Shown here one piece after another: positions 7,277 through 13,849 of a DNA stretch of 13,849 bases (within the stretch, counting starts at the first letter, position 1; each line of letters opens with the position of its first letter). Source of the stretch: JBKPHS01 sp046729975 (GTDB lineage Bacteria > Actinomycetota > Thermoleophilia > Solirubrobacterales > Thermoleophilaceae). The stretch covers positions 1-13,849 of the forward strand of contig JBKPHS010000091.1 in assembly GCA_046729975.1 (NCBI GenBank), read 5' to 3'. Both the position numbers and the translations under genes were made by a program. The notes under the pieces were generated by a model. The model saw only the letters and a list, made by a program, of their open reading frames with translations. It did no database searches and was not told the DNA's origin.

Positions 7277-8783
7277 GGGCCTCGTCTCGCGCCGGGGATC
7301 CGAGCAGCATCCTTCGGAGGCGGCCGTTCAGGGCGGGCTGCGCGGGCGCGCGGGCGGGCGGCAGCCTCTCTCCCGCCGCGATCGCTGCGGCCACGCCGAA
7401 CACGCCCCAGGTGATCGGGTTGTCGAAGAACCCGCTGTAGAAGAGCGAATGCACGAACAGCGCCAGCAGCGCGGCCGCGAGGCCCAGGCCGAGCGCGGGC
7501 GCGCGTGCCCTCGCGGTCACGATCATGCGCGCGGCCCCGTACAGCATCGCGGCGTAGAGTAGGAAGCCGATCAGGCCGACTTCCGCGGCGACCGTCAGCG
7601 GGGTGGTGTGAGAGGCAAAGCGGCGCGGGCCGCCGCCCACCTCCGCGGCGTTGCGGCTGGCGATCGGCTGGCTGCCGATTCCGACCCCCGCGAACGGCCG
7701 GTCGGCGATCACGTCGGCGGTGTCGGTGATCAGCTTCGAGCGGTCGCTCGTGAACGAGTCCTCCGAGACGCCCGTTGCGATGGTCGCCAGCGCGACAGCG
7801 CCGATCACGCCGACGACGGCCACGGTCCCCGCGACCAGCCGCCGGCTGGTGCGGTCCCCCGCCACGAGCGTCAGCGCGAGCGCCACGATCGCGAGCGTCA
7901 CGAAGCTCGACTGCGAGTACGAGAAGAGCAGCCCGGCGCCGAGCACCCCCAGTAGCGCGGCCGCCACCGCGGCCCGGATCCGGCCGAGCCACAACGCCAC
8001 CAGCAGCACCGACATCCCGAGTACGAGGAAGCGGCCGTAGTGGCTCGGGTCGTCGAACATCGAGGTCACGCGGAAGAGCGGCCCGAACGAGTTGGCGGCC
8101 TCGAGCTTCGCGGTGTAGAAGAAGATCTCGTGTGTCATCGCCTGGCCGATTCCGATCAGAGCGAAGACCACTGCCTCGGCCACCAGCGCGAAGCCGAGCA
8201 GACCCGGGACCCTGGCGTCGAGCTCCGCTCGGGCCAGTGTGGCCACCAGCGCCGCGAACGGGAACCAGAAGAACAGCAGTAGGTCGGCCGCCATCGGCGC
8301 GTCCGCGGCCCACAGCTGCGAGGCGGCGGTGAAGGCGACGAAGAGGGCGGCCGGCACCGCGAACAGCCTCGGGATCGCCCGCGGCTGGAGTCCGTGCAGC
8401 AGCCGCCACGCGAGCGCCAGGATCGCCGCCGCCAGCACGACATAGAACGGAACGAGTCGCCCGAGCCGACCGTCGGGAGCGAGCTCGAGCGCGCCTCCCG
8501 CGAACGAGAACGGGAGCCGTAGCGGCGCCGCCACGAGCAGGGCCGGCGCTAGCACCACCGGGTGGCGCAGAAGCAGGGCTGCGAGCGCGACGGCAGCCGC
8601 AAGTGCAGCCAGCGCGGCGGCGGCGGTCGCCGCCGACACCGAGCCGATCGATCCTTCGTCGAGCGCCAGCCCGAGCTCGGCGAGCGCCAGCAGGGCGAGG
8701 CCGGCGAGGAGGCCGGCACGCGATCGGGCCAGGAACGCCGGCAGGACGCCGACCGCCCCTACGAGAGCCGCCGCCTCGCTCAT
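7263..8783 (-). CDS. O-antigen ligase / Wzy polymerase-like membrane protein
   Basis: A 506-aa polytopic membrane protein of the O-antigen ligase family (Wzy_C, PF04932). Visible signs are many short hydrophobic helices, the core FSYSQSSFVTL (about 7890-7925), the large periplasmic-type loop with KLITDTADVIADRPFAGVG (about 7680-7735), and SHTTPLTVAAEVGLIGF (about 7565-7620). The last corresponds to the family's HNxxL-x-ELGxxG block, with Thr after the His. Family members join lipid-linked glycan units to each other, to lipid A-like acceptors or to proteins. In a Gram-positive-type envelope, polymerase or wall/teichuronic-type ligase is the likelier job. I start it at ATG 8783 (MSEAAALVGAVG); the in-frame extension to 8984 is Arg-rich and antisense to the propeller gene. 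It is the first gene of a two-gene unit with the GT87-like gene and divergent from the propeller gene. Confidence 0.85.
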   Translation of the reverse strand: MSEAAALVGAVGVLPAFLARSRAGLLAGLALLALAELGLALDEGSIGSVSAATAAAALAALAAAVALAALLLRHPVVLAPALLVAAPLRLPFSFAGGALELAPDGRLGRLVPFYVVLAAAILALAWRLLHGLQPRAIPRLFAVPAALFVAFTAASQLWAADAPMAADLLLFFWFPFAALVATLARAELDARVPGLLGFALVAEAVVFALIGIGQAMTHEIFFYTAKLEAANSFGPLFRVTSMFDDPSHYGRFLVLGMSVLLVALWLGRIRAAVAAALLGVLGAGLLFSYSQSSFVTLAIVALALTLVAGDRTSRRLVAGTVAVVGVIGAVALATIATGVSEDSFTSDRSKLITDTADVIADRPFAGVGIGSQPIASRNAAEVGGGPRRFASHTTPLTVAAEVGLIGFLLYAAMLYGAARMIVTARARAPALGLGLAAALLALFVHSLFYSGFFDNPITWGVFGVAAAIAAGERLPPARAPAQPALNGRLRRMLLGSPARDEALDRG

Positions 8784-8875
8784 GTGCACCCGACCGCCGT
8801 CACTCGAGAAGGGGACTCTAGTCGCGGCAGAGCGGCCGGAGACGCCCACGGCACCTGCTAGTAAGAAGGGCCGCC
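8784..8875. promoter_or_regulatory. Divergent intergenic region with ribosome binding site for the propeller gene
   Basis: 92 bp separate the divergent ligase-like and propeller genes. AAGAAGGG at 8863-8870, 5 nt before GTG 8876, is a good Shine-Dalgarno and decides that start. Minus-strand TAGAGT (8820-8815) is a possible -10 for the ligase-like gene, with a leader of about 25 nt. Plus-strand TAGTAA (8859-8864) could be a -10 but overlaps the Shine-Dalgarno, so the plus promoter may lie further left. No clear -35 boxes or operator palindromes were found. Confidence 0.4.
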
Positions 8876-10510
8876 GTGAAGAGGCTCCTGCGTTTCCTCG
8901 CGGACCACAGGCTGATCGTCGCCACGGTGGTCTTGGTACCGACGCTCGCCGTCGGGATCGCCGCGTACCTTCACTTCCGGCCAAAGGAGAGCAAGCTCAC
9001 CGTCGGGCCCGGCGCCGCGCAGGGTCCGAGCTCCGGCGACGGCGAGCAGGCCGAGAACCCCAAGCCGCCGAAGCCGTCCGTCTGGCCGACGTACGGTTTC
9101 GACGCCGAGCGCACGCACCGGAAGCGCAGCCGGATCAGGCCGCCGTTCCGCTCCGTCTGGCGCAAGCGGCCAACCCGCAGGTTGATCGAATTGCCCCCGT
9201 CGGTCGCCTTCGGCAAGCTGTTCCTGGTCGACAACGCGGCGCGCGTGGCGGCCGTCTCGACCAAGCGCGGCCGCACGATCTGGGCCCGGAAGGTCGGCAG
9301 GCTGGCCGCCTCGACGCCGACGTGGGATCGGGGTCGTCTGTTCGTCGCCGTGCTGGCGACGGGCGAGGACAGCGATCGCGGGCGGGTTGTCGCGCTGGGC
9401 GCCAACACGGGGCGCGTGCTGTGGCGCAAGGAGCTCCCGAGCCGTACCGAATCCACCCCGCTCGTACTCGGCGACCGTGTCTACCTCGGCTCCGAGGACG
9501 GGACGGTCTATGCCCTGCGTCGCAGCAACGGCAAGACGGTTTGGACCCACCGGGCGCCGGGTGGGGTGAAGGGCGCGCTGGCCTACGATCGCGGGCGGCT
9601 CTACTTCGGCGACTACGCCGGCGGGGTCACGGCGCTGCGCGCGCGAGACGGGGCGCGGGCGTGGTACCGCAGCAACGTCAGCACAGAGAACTTCTACGGC
9701 ACGCCCGCGGTCGGCTTCGGCCGTGTGTACCTGACCACGACGCTCGGCGAGGTGTTCGCGGTGACCACGTCCGGCCAGGTCTCCTGGAAATACCGAACTG
9801 GCAAGTACGTGTACGCCTCGCCCGCCCTGGCGAACGTCAGGAATCGGGGACCGACGCTGTTCGTCGGCTCGTGGGACGAGAAGTTCTACGCGCTGGATGC
9901 GCGCACCGGCCGCGTCAGGTGGGCGAGGAAGACGGCGGGCACGATCAACGGGGCGGCAAGCGTGATCGGCGACTACGTCTACTTCTCGAGCTACGGCGGG
10001 AAGGTCACCTACGGCCTCCGGGCGCGCGACGGTCACGAGGTCTTTCGCTGGCGCCAGGCCGCATTCACCCCGGCCGTGTCCGACGGCCGCCAGCTCTACC
10101 TGATCGGCTACTCGACCGTTCGCGCGCTCGTTCCGAAGAGCGCGCCCCGCTTTGCCAGCGTGCGCGCTCGGCTGCGCGCCGAGCGCCGAGCCGAACGCCG
10201 CCTTCAGCGACGCGTGACGGAGAGCTGCTTCGACGTCCGCCACGCGCGGTTGCACGAGCGGCTCGAGGGCATCCGCGGACGGGTGCACCGCCGCTGGCAC
10301 CGCCGGATCGAGCATGGCTGCCACGTCAGGGCCCAGCGCGCCGTGCGACGGCTCCGCTACCGGCGGGTTAAGCACCGCTGCTTCGACATCCGCCACCGGC
10401 GCTTGCACCGCGAGCGGGAGGGCATCCGCGGTCGCGTGCACCGGCGCGAGCACCGCGCCATCGAACGCAGCTGCAAGGTCGCGGCGCTCCGAGCAGTCGG
10501 GGCTCGCTAG
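8876..10510 (+). CDS. Membrane-anchored seven-blade PQQ-type beta-propeller with Arg/His/Cys-rich repeat tail
   Basis: A 544-aa protein. A short basic N-terminus precedes a TM anchor (about 14-31, IVATVVLVPTLAVGIAAY), then a Pro/Gly/Lys linker to about 70. Residues about 75-420 form a PQQ/BamB-like beta-propeller. The docking tryptophans W136, W183, W223, W263, W304, W349 and W392 recur every 40-47 residues in G-x-x-x-W contexts (GRTIWARK, GRVLWRKE, GKTVWTHR, GARAWYRS, GQVSWKYR, GRVRWARK), giving seven blades. No PQQ-dehydrogenase active-site set is evident, so it is more likely a structural or ligand-binding propeller outside the membrane. From about 425 the chain becomes extremely rich in Arg and His, with four regularly placed cysteines in a 51-residue duplication. 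The tail keeps normal high GC at third codon positions, so it looks truly coding. It is divergent from the ligase-like gene, and its stop codon interlocks with that of the convergent GT2 gene. Confidence 0.85.
   Translation: MKRLLRFLADHRLIVATVVLVPTLAVGIAAYLHFRPKESKLTVGPGAAQGPSSGDGEQAENPKPPKPSVWPTYGFDAERTHRKRSRIRPPFRSVWRKRPTRRLIELPPSVAFGKLFLVDNAARVAAVSTKRGRTIWARKVGRLAASTPTWDRGRLFVAVLATGEDSDRGRVVALGANTGRVLWRKELPSRTESTPLVLGDRVYLGSEDGTVYALRRSNGKTVWTHRAPGGVKGALAYDRGRLYFGDYAGGVTALRARDGARAWYRSNVSTENFYGTPAVGFGRVYLTTTLGEVFAVTTSGQVSWKYRTGKYVYASPALANVRNRGPTLFVGSWDEKFYALDARTGRVRWARKTAGTINGAASVIGDYVYFSSYGGKVTYGLRARDGHEVFRWRQAAFTPAVSDGRQLYLIGYSTVRALVPKSAPRFASVRARLRAERRAERRLQRRVTESCFDVRHARLHERLEGIRGRVHRRWHRRIEHGCHVRAQRAVRRLRYRRVKHRCFDIRHRRLHREREGIRGRVHRREHRAIERSCKVAALRAVGAR
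10226..10507 (+). repeat. 153-bp internal tandem duplication in the propeller gene tail
   Basis: Two units of the same frame start at C451 (10226) and C502 (10379), a period of 51 codons. Both share CFD[VI]RH, then RLH, then GIRGRVHRR, then a second Cys 31 residues after the first (C482, C533). Unit two ends at the stop, after 43 codons. The DNA is also clearly similar but diverged, for example gagggcatccgcgg in both units, so the duplication is not very recent. Confidence 0.9.
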
Positions 10511-11433
10511 CCGGCGAGCCCCCGGTTGTAGGCCTCGGCCGCCTCGCGCATCCCCTCGCCGCGCGCCGGCGTCAGCGCCTGGCGAGCGTGCAGCAGGAAG
10601 CGGCGGGGCGAGCGGCTGGGCATCACGAGGGCGACGGCCGCGCGCACGAGGTAGGTCCAGGCGGTCAGGACGCGCACGAGAGCCGCAGCCGCGGCGGAGT
10701 GGTGCTTGCGCATGTACAGGTCACGGTTGCGGTGGAACTCGACGATCCTCCGATCGCCGGCGCCAGCGTCGGTGGCGAGTTGCTCGTGGTGGGTCGCACG
10801 CGCCGCCGGCACGTAGAGGATCCGCCACCCGGCATCGCCGAGCCGCTTGCAGAAATCGGTCTCGTCCGAGTACACGAAGAAGTCGGGGTCGAGCCCGCCC
10901 ACCTGCTCGGCCGCCTCCCGCCGCACGAGCATGGCGCTCGACTGCGCCCAGCCGACGGCTCGAGTGCGCGTCCCCCGGCTCTGGACGGTGAGAAGGCGAT
11001 GCAGGAAGAGCGCCCCGGCCAGCGCCGTCCCGACGCCCGGCAGCCGCCAGGCACACGGCTGAGGGATGCCGTCCGGGCTGAGGAGCTGGGGCGCGGCAAC
11101 CGCGGCGCCCGGATCCGTTTCGAGCGCATCCACCAGCGAGCGCGCGGCGCCGGGGGCGAGCTCCGCGTCCTCGTTCAACAGCAGGCATAGCTCGCCCCGT
11201 GCCACACGCAGCAACGTCGAATCGTTCTCGGCCTTGCCCGACCGGCGATCGAGGGCGATCAGCCGCGCCTCGCCGCCCCGGGCGCGAACAGCTTCCGCCG
11301 AGCCGTCCTCTGAGGCGTTGTCGAGCACGAGCACCTCGCGCTCGAGCTCGGCGGGGTGGGAGCGCTCGATCGCGGCGAGGCACGCGAGCAGCAGCTCGCG
11401 GCCGTTGGTGTTCACGACGCAGTAGGAGACCAA
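10507..11433 (-). CDS. GT2 family glycosyltransferase (WbbL/rhamnosyltransferase-like)
   Basis: A 308-aa GT-A fold enzyme that would transfer a sugar from an NDP-sugar at the cytoplasmic membrane face. The N-terminus VSYCVVNTNGRELL matches the first beta strand and N-G-x-x-L-L of this family. D38 lies in LDNASEDGS, the DxD-like metal site is N87-E-D89 (LLLNEDAEL), and the acceptor-side acidic motif is SDETDFCKR (189-197), followed by GWRILYVP and a His pair. The C-terminal part has a hydrophobic patch (about 250-270) and a basic tail, consistent with membrane association. The start is a TTG at 11433. Upstream in-frame codons have no usable start and encode Arg-rich shadow sequence. This places the start 22 bp inside the flavoenzyme gene, giving translational coupling without a clear Shine-Dalgarno. 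Donor sugar is unknown; rhamnose is a family-based guess. Confidence 0.85.
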   Translation of the reverse strand: MVSYCVVNTNGRELLLACLAAIERSHPAELEREVLVLDNASEDGSAEAVRARGGEARLIALDRRSGKAENDSTLLRVARGELCLLLNEDAELAPGAARSLVDALETDPGAAVAAPQLLSPDGIPQPCAWRLPGVGTALAGALFLHRLLTVQSRGTRTRAVGWAQSSAMLVRREAAEQVGGLDPDFFVYSDETDFCKRLGDAGWRILYVPAARATHHEQLATDAGAGDRRIVEFHRNRDLYMRKHHSAAAAALVRVLTAWTYLVRAAVALVMPSRSPRRFLLHARQALTPARGEGMREAAEAYNRGLAG

Positions 11434-12602
11434 TGCGCGAGGCAGTCCGGCCCGAGCTCCGCGAGCGACGTGTAGCCGCTGAGCGCGAGCGTCAGGTCGA
11501 GCTCCGCCAGGAAGCTGCGGACCACATGTCGCACGCCCTCCTCGCCGGCCAAGCCGAGTCCCCAGACATACGGCCGGCCGAGCAGCACCGCACGAGCCCC
11601 GAGGCATAGCGCCTTGAAGACGTCGGCGGCCGAGCGGATGCCGCCGTCGAGAAGCACGGGGAAGTCGGCGGGCACCGCCTCGACGACGGCGGGGAGAGCG
11701 TCGAGCGTGGCGATCGCGCCGTCCACCTGGCGGCCGCCGTGGTTCGACACCACCATCCCGTCCATGCCGCGATCGGCCGCCTCCCGCGCGTCGTCGGGGT
11801 GGAGGATGCCCTTCAGCACGATCGGCAGCGCCGTGTTGTCGCGCAGGAAGCTCAGGCCGTCCCAGGTCACGGACGGGTCCGAGTAGACCGCGATCCAGTG
11901 ACCGATGGCCGCCTGCATGTCCTCCTCGGGAGGCTTGTCAAGAGCCGCCCGGAAGACCGGATCGGAGAGGTAGTTGGCTATGCCGGTCCCCTGGAGGAAC
12001 GGCAGGTAGGCCCGATCGAGGTCGCGCGGGCGCCAGGCGAGCAGCCAGGTGTCGAGCGTCACCACGATCGCCGAGTAGCCCGCGTTCTCCGCCCGTGAGA
12101 GGAAGCTGGCGGCGAGCTCCGGGTCCCCAGGCCAGTAGAGCTGGAACCAGCGTGGGGTGTCGCCCATCGCTTCGGCGAAATCCTCGATCGTGGTCGAAGC
12201 CGCCGTGCTGATGATCGCCGGCACGCCGACCGAGGCCGCGGCGCGCGCGGTGGCCAGCTCGCCGTCTTCGTGCACGATCGACTGAACGCCGATCGGCGCC
12301 AGCAGCACCGGGGCGGGAAGCTCCGTGCCGAGCACGTTCGCGCCGAGATCGCGGCTCGATACGTCCCGCAGCATTCGAGGCACGATCCGCCGGCGCTCGA
12401 ACGCGTCGCGGTTCGCGCGAACCGTGGACTCGGCCCCCGCGCCGCCGGCGACGTAACCGACCGCCTCCGGCGGGAGCTTCTCGCGCGCGCGCTCTTCGAT
12501 CTCGCGCATGGAGAAGGGCAGCTCCGGCGGGTTGCCGAGCATCCCGCCGAGGTAGATCTCGTACTGGTAGTTCGCGAACTGCTGCTGCTCGGCGCCCGCC
12601 AC
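11412..12602 (-). CDS. FMN-dependent alpha-hydroxy acid oxidase, lactate 2-monooxygenase-like
   Basis: A 396-aa TIM-barrel flavoenzyme of the FMN-dependent alpha-hydroxy acid dehydrogenase family. Length and many blocks match mycobacterial lactate 2-monooxygenase (L-lactate + O2 to acetate, CO2 and water): YEIYLGG near the start, Y50 in GYVAGG, APIG (102-105), FQLYWPGD with Y156, TLDTWLLAWRPRDL, K264 in LKGILHPDDAR, catalytic H288 and substrate-binding R291 in SNHGGRQ, then LLDGGIRS and GRPYVWG. Gly105, where many oxidases have Ala, points to the monooxygenase branch, but other hydroxy acids are possible substrates. GTG at 12602 is used because the family N-terminus begins there; no Shine-Dalgarno is visible. 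It lies 12 bp after the amidase gene and overlaps the GT2 gene, so all three form one transcription unit. That is unusual company for a lactate enzyme. Confidence 0.9.
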   Translation of the reverse strand: MAGAEQQQFANYQYEIYLGGMLGNPPELPFSMREIEERAREKLPPEAVGYVAGGAGAESTVRANRDAFERRRIVPRMLRDVSSRDLGANVLGTELPAPVLLAPIGVQSIVHEDGELATARAAASVGVPAIISTAASTTIEDFAEAMGDTPRWFQLYWPGDPELAASFLSRAENAGYSAIVVTLDTWLLAWRPRDLDRAYLPFLQGTGIANYLSDPVFRAALDKPPEEDMQAAIGHWIAVYSDPSVTWDGLSFLRDNTALPIVLKGILHPDDAREAADRGMDGMVVSNHGGRQVDGAIATLDALPAVVEAVPADFPVLLDGGIRSAADVFKALCLGARAVLLGRPYVWGLGLAGEEGVRHVVRSFLAELDLTLALSGYTSLAELGPDCLAHWSPTAS

Positions 12603-12614
12603 GGACGCGGAAAG

Positions 12615-13821
12615 CTATCCGACCGCCCGCACGTAGAAGGCGGCGGAGGTAGCGGCGAGGTTGGCCCTGTCCCCTGGGAAGACCGCATAGAAGCGGTAGA
12701 GGCCCGGACGCGAGAAGCGGAAGCCCTTCCGGAAGCGGCCTCCGCTCGCCCGGACGCGGAACACGCCGACGCGCTGGTTGCGCGTACCGATCCGTCGCTG
12801 CACCACCACGGTCACGCGCGACTTGGCGGGTGCGATCGTGCCGAGTATCTGCGGCGTGCGGCCGACCGCGGCTCGACCGACCGACCGCTTGACGGTCAGG
12901 GACGGGCGGACCTTGACGAGGCCCTGCTTCGAGACGCTGCCAACCACCGCACCCGTGCCTGGAAAGCGTGCGCGCAGGATGCGGAACGCGGTCGGAGCCA
13001 CTTCGGCGTCGAAGCGCCCGTCGCCTCCGGTGGTGGCGCGGCCGATCGTCCTCCACCCCGGGCGGCCGGTGAACATCTGGATCTCGACCGGGACCCCGGC
13101 CACGCCGCCGCCCTTGAAGAAGCGGACGAGCCCGCTCACGTGCGCTCGCCCCGGGAAGCGTACGACGCCCGGCCGCACGACCGCACTCGTCCGGGTGCGG
13201 GGCTTTCGAGGCGCCAGGCTACCCACCCGCGAGCGCAGGTCGGGCAGCTGTGCGTAGAGGGCGTCGCCGGGGCATGCCGTGTTGTTGCCGTCGCGGTGGC
13301 CCGACACGCGGTCGAACTCCACCTCCCGGCCGCGCGGGTAGCGGTTGCTGCTGCCGCCGGCCGAGGTGAGCAGCACGCGGCCCGAGGTGGGCTGGCCGTG
13401 CAGCGGCAGCTTCCAGCGGATCAGCGCCGCCATGGCGTCGAGCGCCTGGTTCGTCTGTGGCAAGCTCGTGTACGTGCCGAGGTTGGCGATCCCCGTGCTC
13501 TGGGCGTTATAGCCCTGGGCCTGCGCGCCGATCACGGCCTGGTCGACGCCGCCGGCGCGACCCTCGTAGATCGTGCCGTACTTGTCGACCACGAAGTTGT
13601 AGCCGATGTCGTTCCACCCGTTCGAGTTGCGGTGGTAGCGGCAGATCGCGAGCACCGCGGCCGGCGCCTCCTCGGGCGTGTAGTCGTTGAGCGAGACGGT
13701 GTGGTGGACGAATGCGGCCCTCACCTCGCCGTACTCGGGAGCGCCACGCGGCGGGCAGTCGGCGGCGCCCCAGGCCGCGCGCGGCACGATCGGCGGCTGG
13801 CTGCCCTGCGCGCCTGCCGCC
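12615..13821 (-). CDS. PGRP-type N-acetylmuramoyl-L-alanine amidase with Ig-like C-terminal domains, N-terminus missing
   Basis: A partial secreted-type protein; about 401 genuine residues remain. Numbering from the first genuine codon (Ala, 13820), the peptidoglycan-recognition/Amidase_2 domain (about 8-190) opens IVPRAAWGA. It has zinc ligands H39 (FVHHT), H175 (SGHRDG) and C183 (ACPG), with Y74 (IGYNF) in the active-site position, so it should cleave the lactyl-amide bond of peptidoglycan. After a Pro/Arg linker come two beta-rich regions: about 215-290, with GGDGRFDAEV resembling a carboxypeptidase-regulatory/Ig fold, and about 305-401, ending RPGLYRFYAVFPGD plus a terminal strand. The signal peptide and true start lie beyond the contig. 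The ATG at 13838 belongs to sequencing adapter: the residues MCIRDR it would add are an artefact. First preserved gene of a unit with the flavoenzyme and GT2 genes. Confidence 0.88.
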
Positions 13822-13849
13822 CTGTCTCTTATACACATCTCCGAGCCCA
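13822..13849. other. Nextera (Tn5 mosaic-end) sequencing adapter left on the contig end
   Basis: The last 28 bases are CTGTCTCTTATACACATCT, the 19-bp Tn5 mosaic end in reverse complement, followed by CCGAGCCCA, the start of the standard Nextera index-side adapter. This is library-preparation sequence, not genomic DNA. Its translations in two minus-strand frames give the well-known artefact peptides MCIRDR and MYKRQ. Confidence 0.97.

Noticed and set aside
8784..8984. N-terminal extension of the ligase-like gene to an upstream start at 8984
   Set aside because: The extra 67 residues are Arg/Ser-rich, would overlap the divergent propeller gene and its ribosome binding site, and precede a normal membrane-protein start at ATG 8783.
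8858..10453. 531-codon minus-strand open frame opposite the propeller gene
   Set aside because: The plus strand has a Shine-Dalgarno, a TM anchor and seven regular propeller tryptophans. The minus frame shows only low-complexity sequence.
11434..11607. 58-residue N-terminal extension of the GT2 gene
   Set aside because: It is an Arg/Gly-rich shadow of the flavoenzyme gene. The GT2 fold begins right after TTG 11433.
13822..13849. Possible transposon end (Tn5 mosaic end)
   Set aside because: The mosaic end is directly followed by Nextera adapter bases at the contig terminus, so it is library sequence. No transposase or target duplication is present.
1..13849. tRNA, rRNA, riboswitch, prophage or defence genes
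   Set aside because: Reading both strands, I found no cloverleaf, rRNA motif, aptamer-like leader, integrase, or restriction, toxin or nuclease gene. The STAND-type ATPase is fused to a cyclase and fits the common signalling family rather than a defence system.

Overview
This is a very GC-rich fragment with dense, often overlapping genes. It looks like a piece of a high-GC Gram-positive (actinobacterial) chromosome. The protein set (LytR_C protein, zinc-ribbon cyclase-ATPase-TPR regulator, FlgD-type Ig proteins, GT87-like and O-antigen-ligase-like membrane proteins, PQQ-type propeller, PGRP-type amidase with Ig-like tail) and the frequent GTG/TTG starts remind me of Thermoleophilia/Solirubrobacterales. 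That placement is inference only. No phage, plasmid, IS, CRISPR, tRNA or rRNA features were seen. Both edges cut genes, and the right edge carries 28 bases of synthetic Nextera (Tn5 mosaic-end) adapter. The window is therefore probably a whole assembly contig.

Layout, left to right. (1) 1-945 (+): the 3' part of a two-TM protein with an Ala/Pro/Gln-rich linker and an extracytoplasmic LytR C-terminal domain. (2) 943-1005: an unusual block of heptamers, three copies of taatcgg followed by six copies of accgact. It forms an inverted structure between two convergent genes. (3) 1005-4565 (-): a 1186-aa signalling protein with two zinc ribbons, a class III nucleotide cyclase domain, a STAND-type ATPase and TPRs. 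(4) 4566-4646: a short divergent promoter region with -10-like hexamers 6-8 nt from each start codon, which suggests leaderless transcripts. (5) 4647-5907 (+): histidine phosphatase followed by an anchored double FlgD-like Ig protein. (6) 5864-8783 (-): a two-gene unit, O-antigen ligase/polymerase-like protein then GT87-like GT-C glycosyltransferase, translationally overlapped. (7) 8876-10510 (+): a membrane-anchored seven-blade PQQ-type beta-propeller with an odd Arg/His/Cys repeat tail. (8) 10507-13821 (-): a three-gene unit, PGRP-type amidase (truncated by the contig end), then a lactate 2-monooxygenase-like FMN enzyme, then a GT2 glycosyltransferase.

Taken together, much of 5.2-13.8 kb looks like a cell-envelope/surface-glycan neighbourhood: lipid-linked sugar transferase, polymerase or ligase, GT2 transferase, peptidoglycan-binding or cleaving amidase, and anchored extracytoplasmic beta-rich proteins. 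The lactate-monooxygenase-like flavoenzyme and the cyclase regulator are the members whose connection is not obvious. I do not see a clear new defence or mobile system. The best leads are the heptamer block, the propeller tail and the redox enzyme inside an envelope operon. Gene starts were revised where an upstream start would have included implausible sequence. No stretch over 300 bases lacks a gene.
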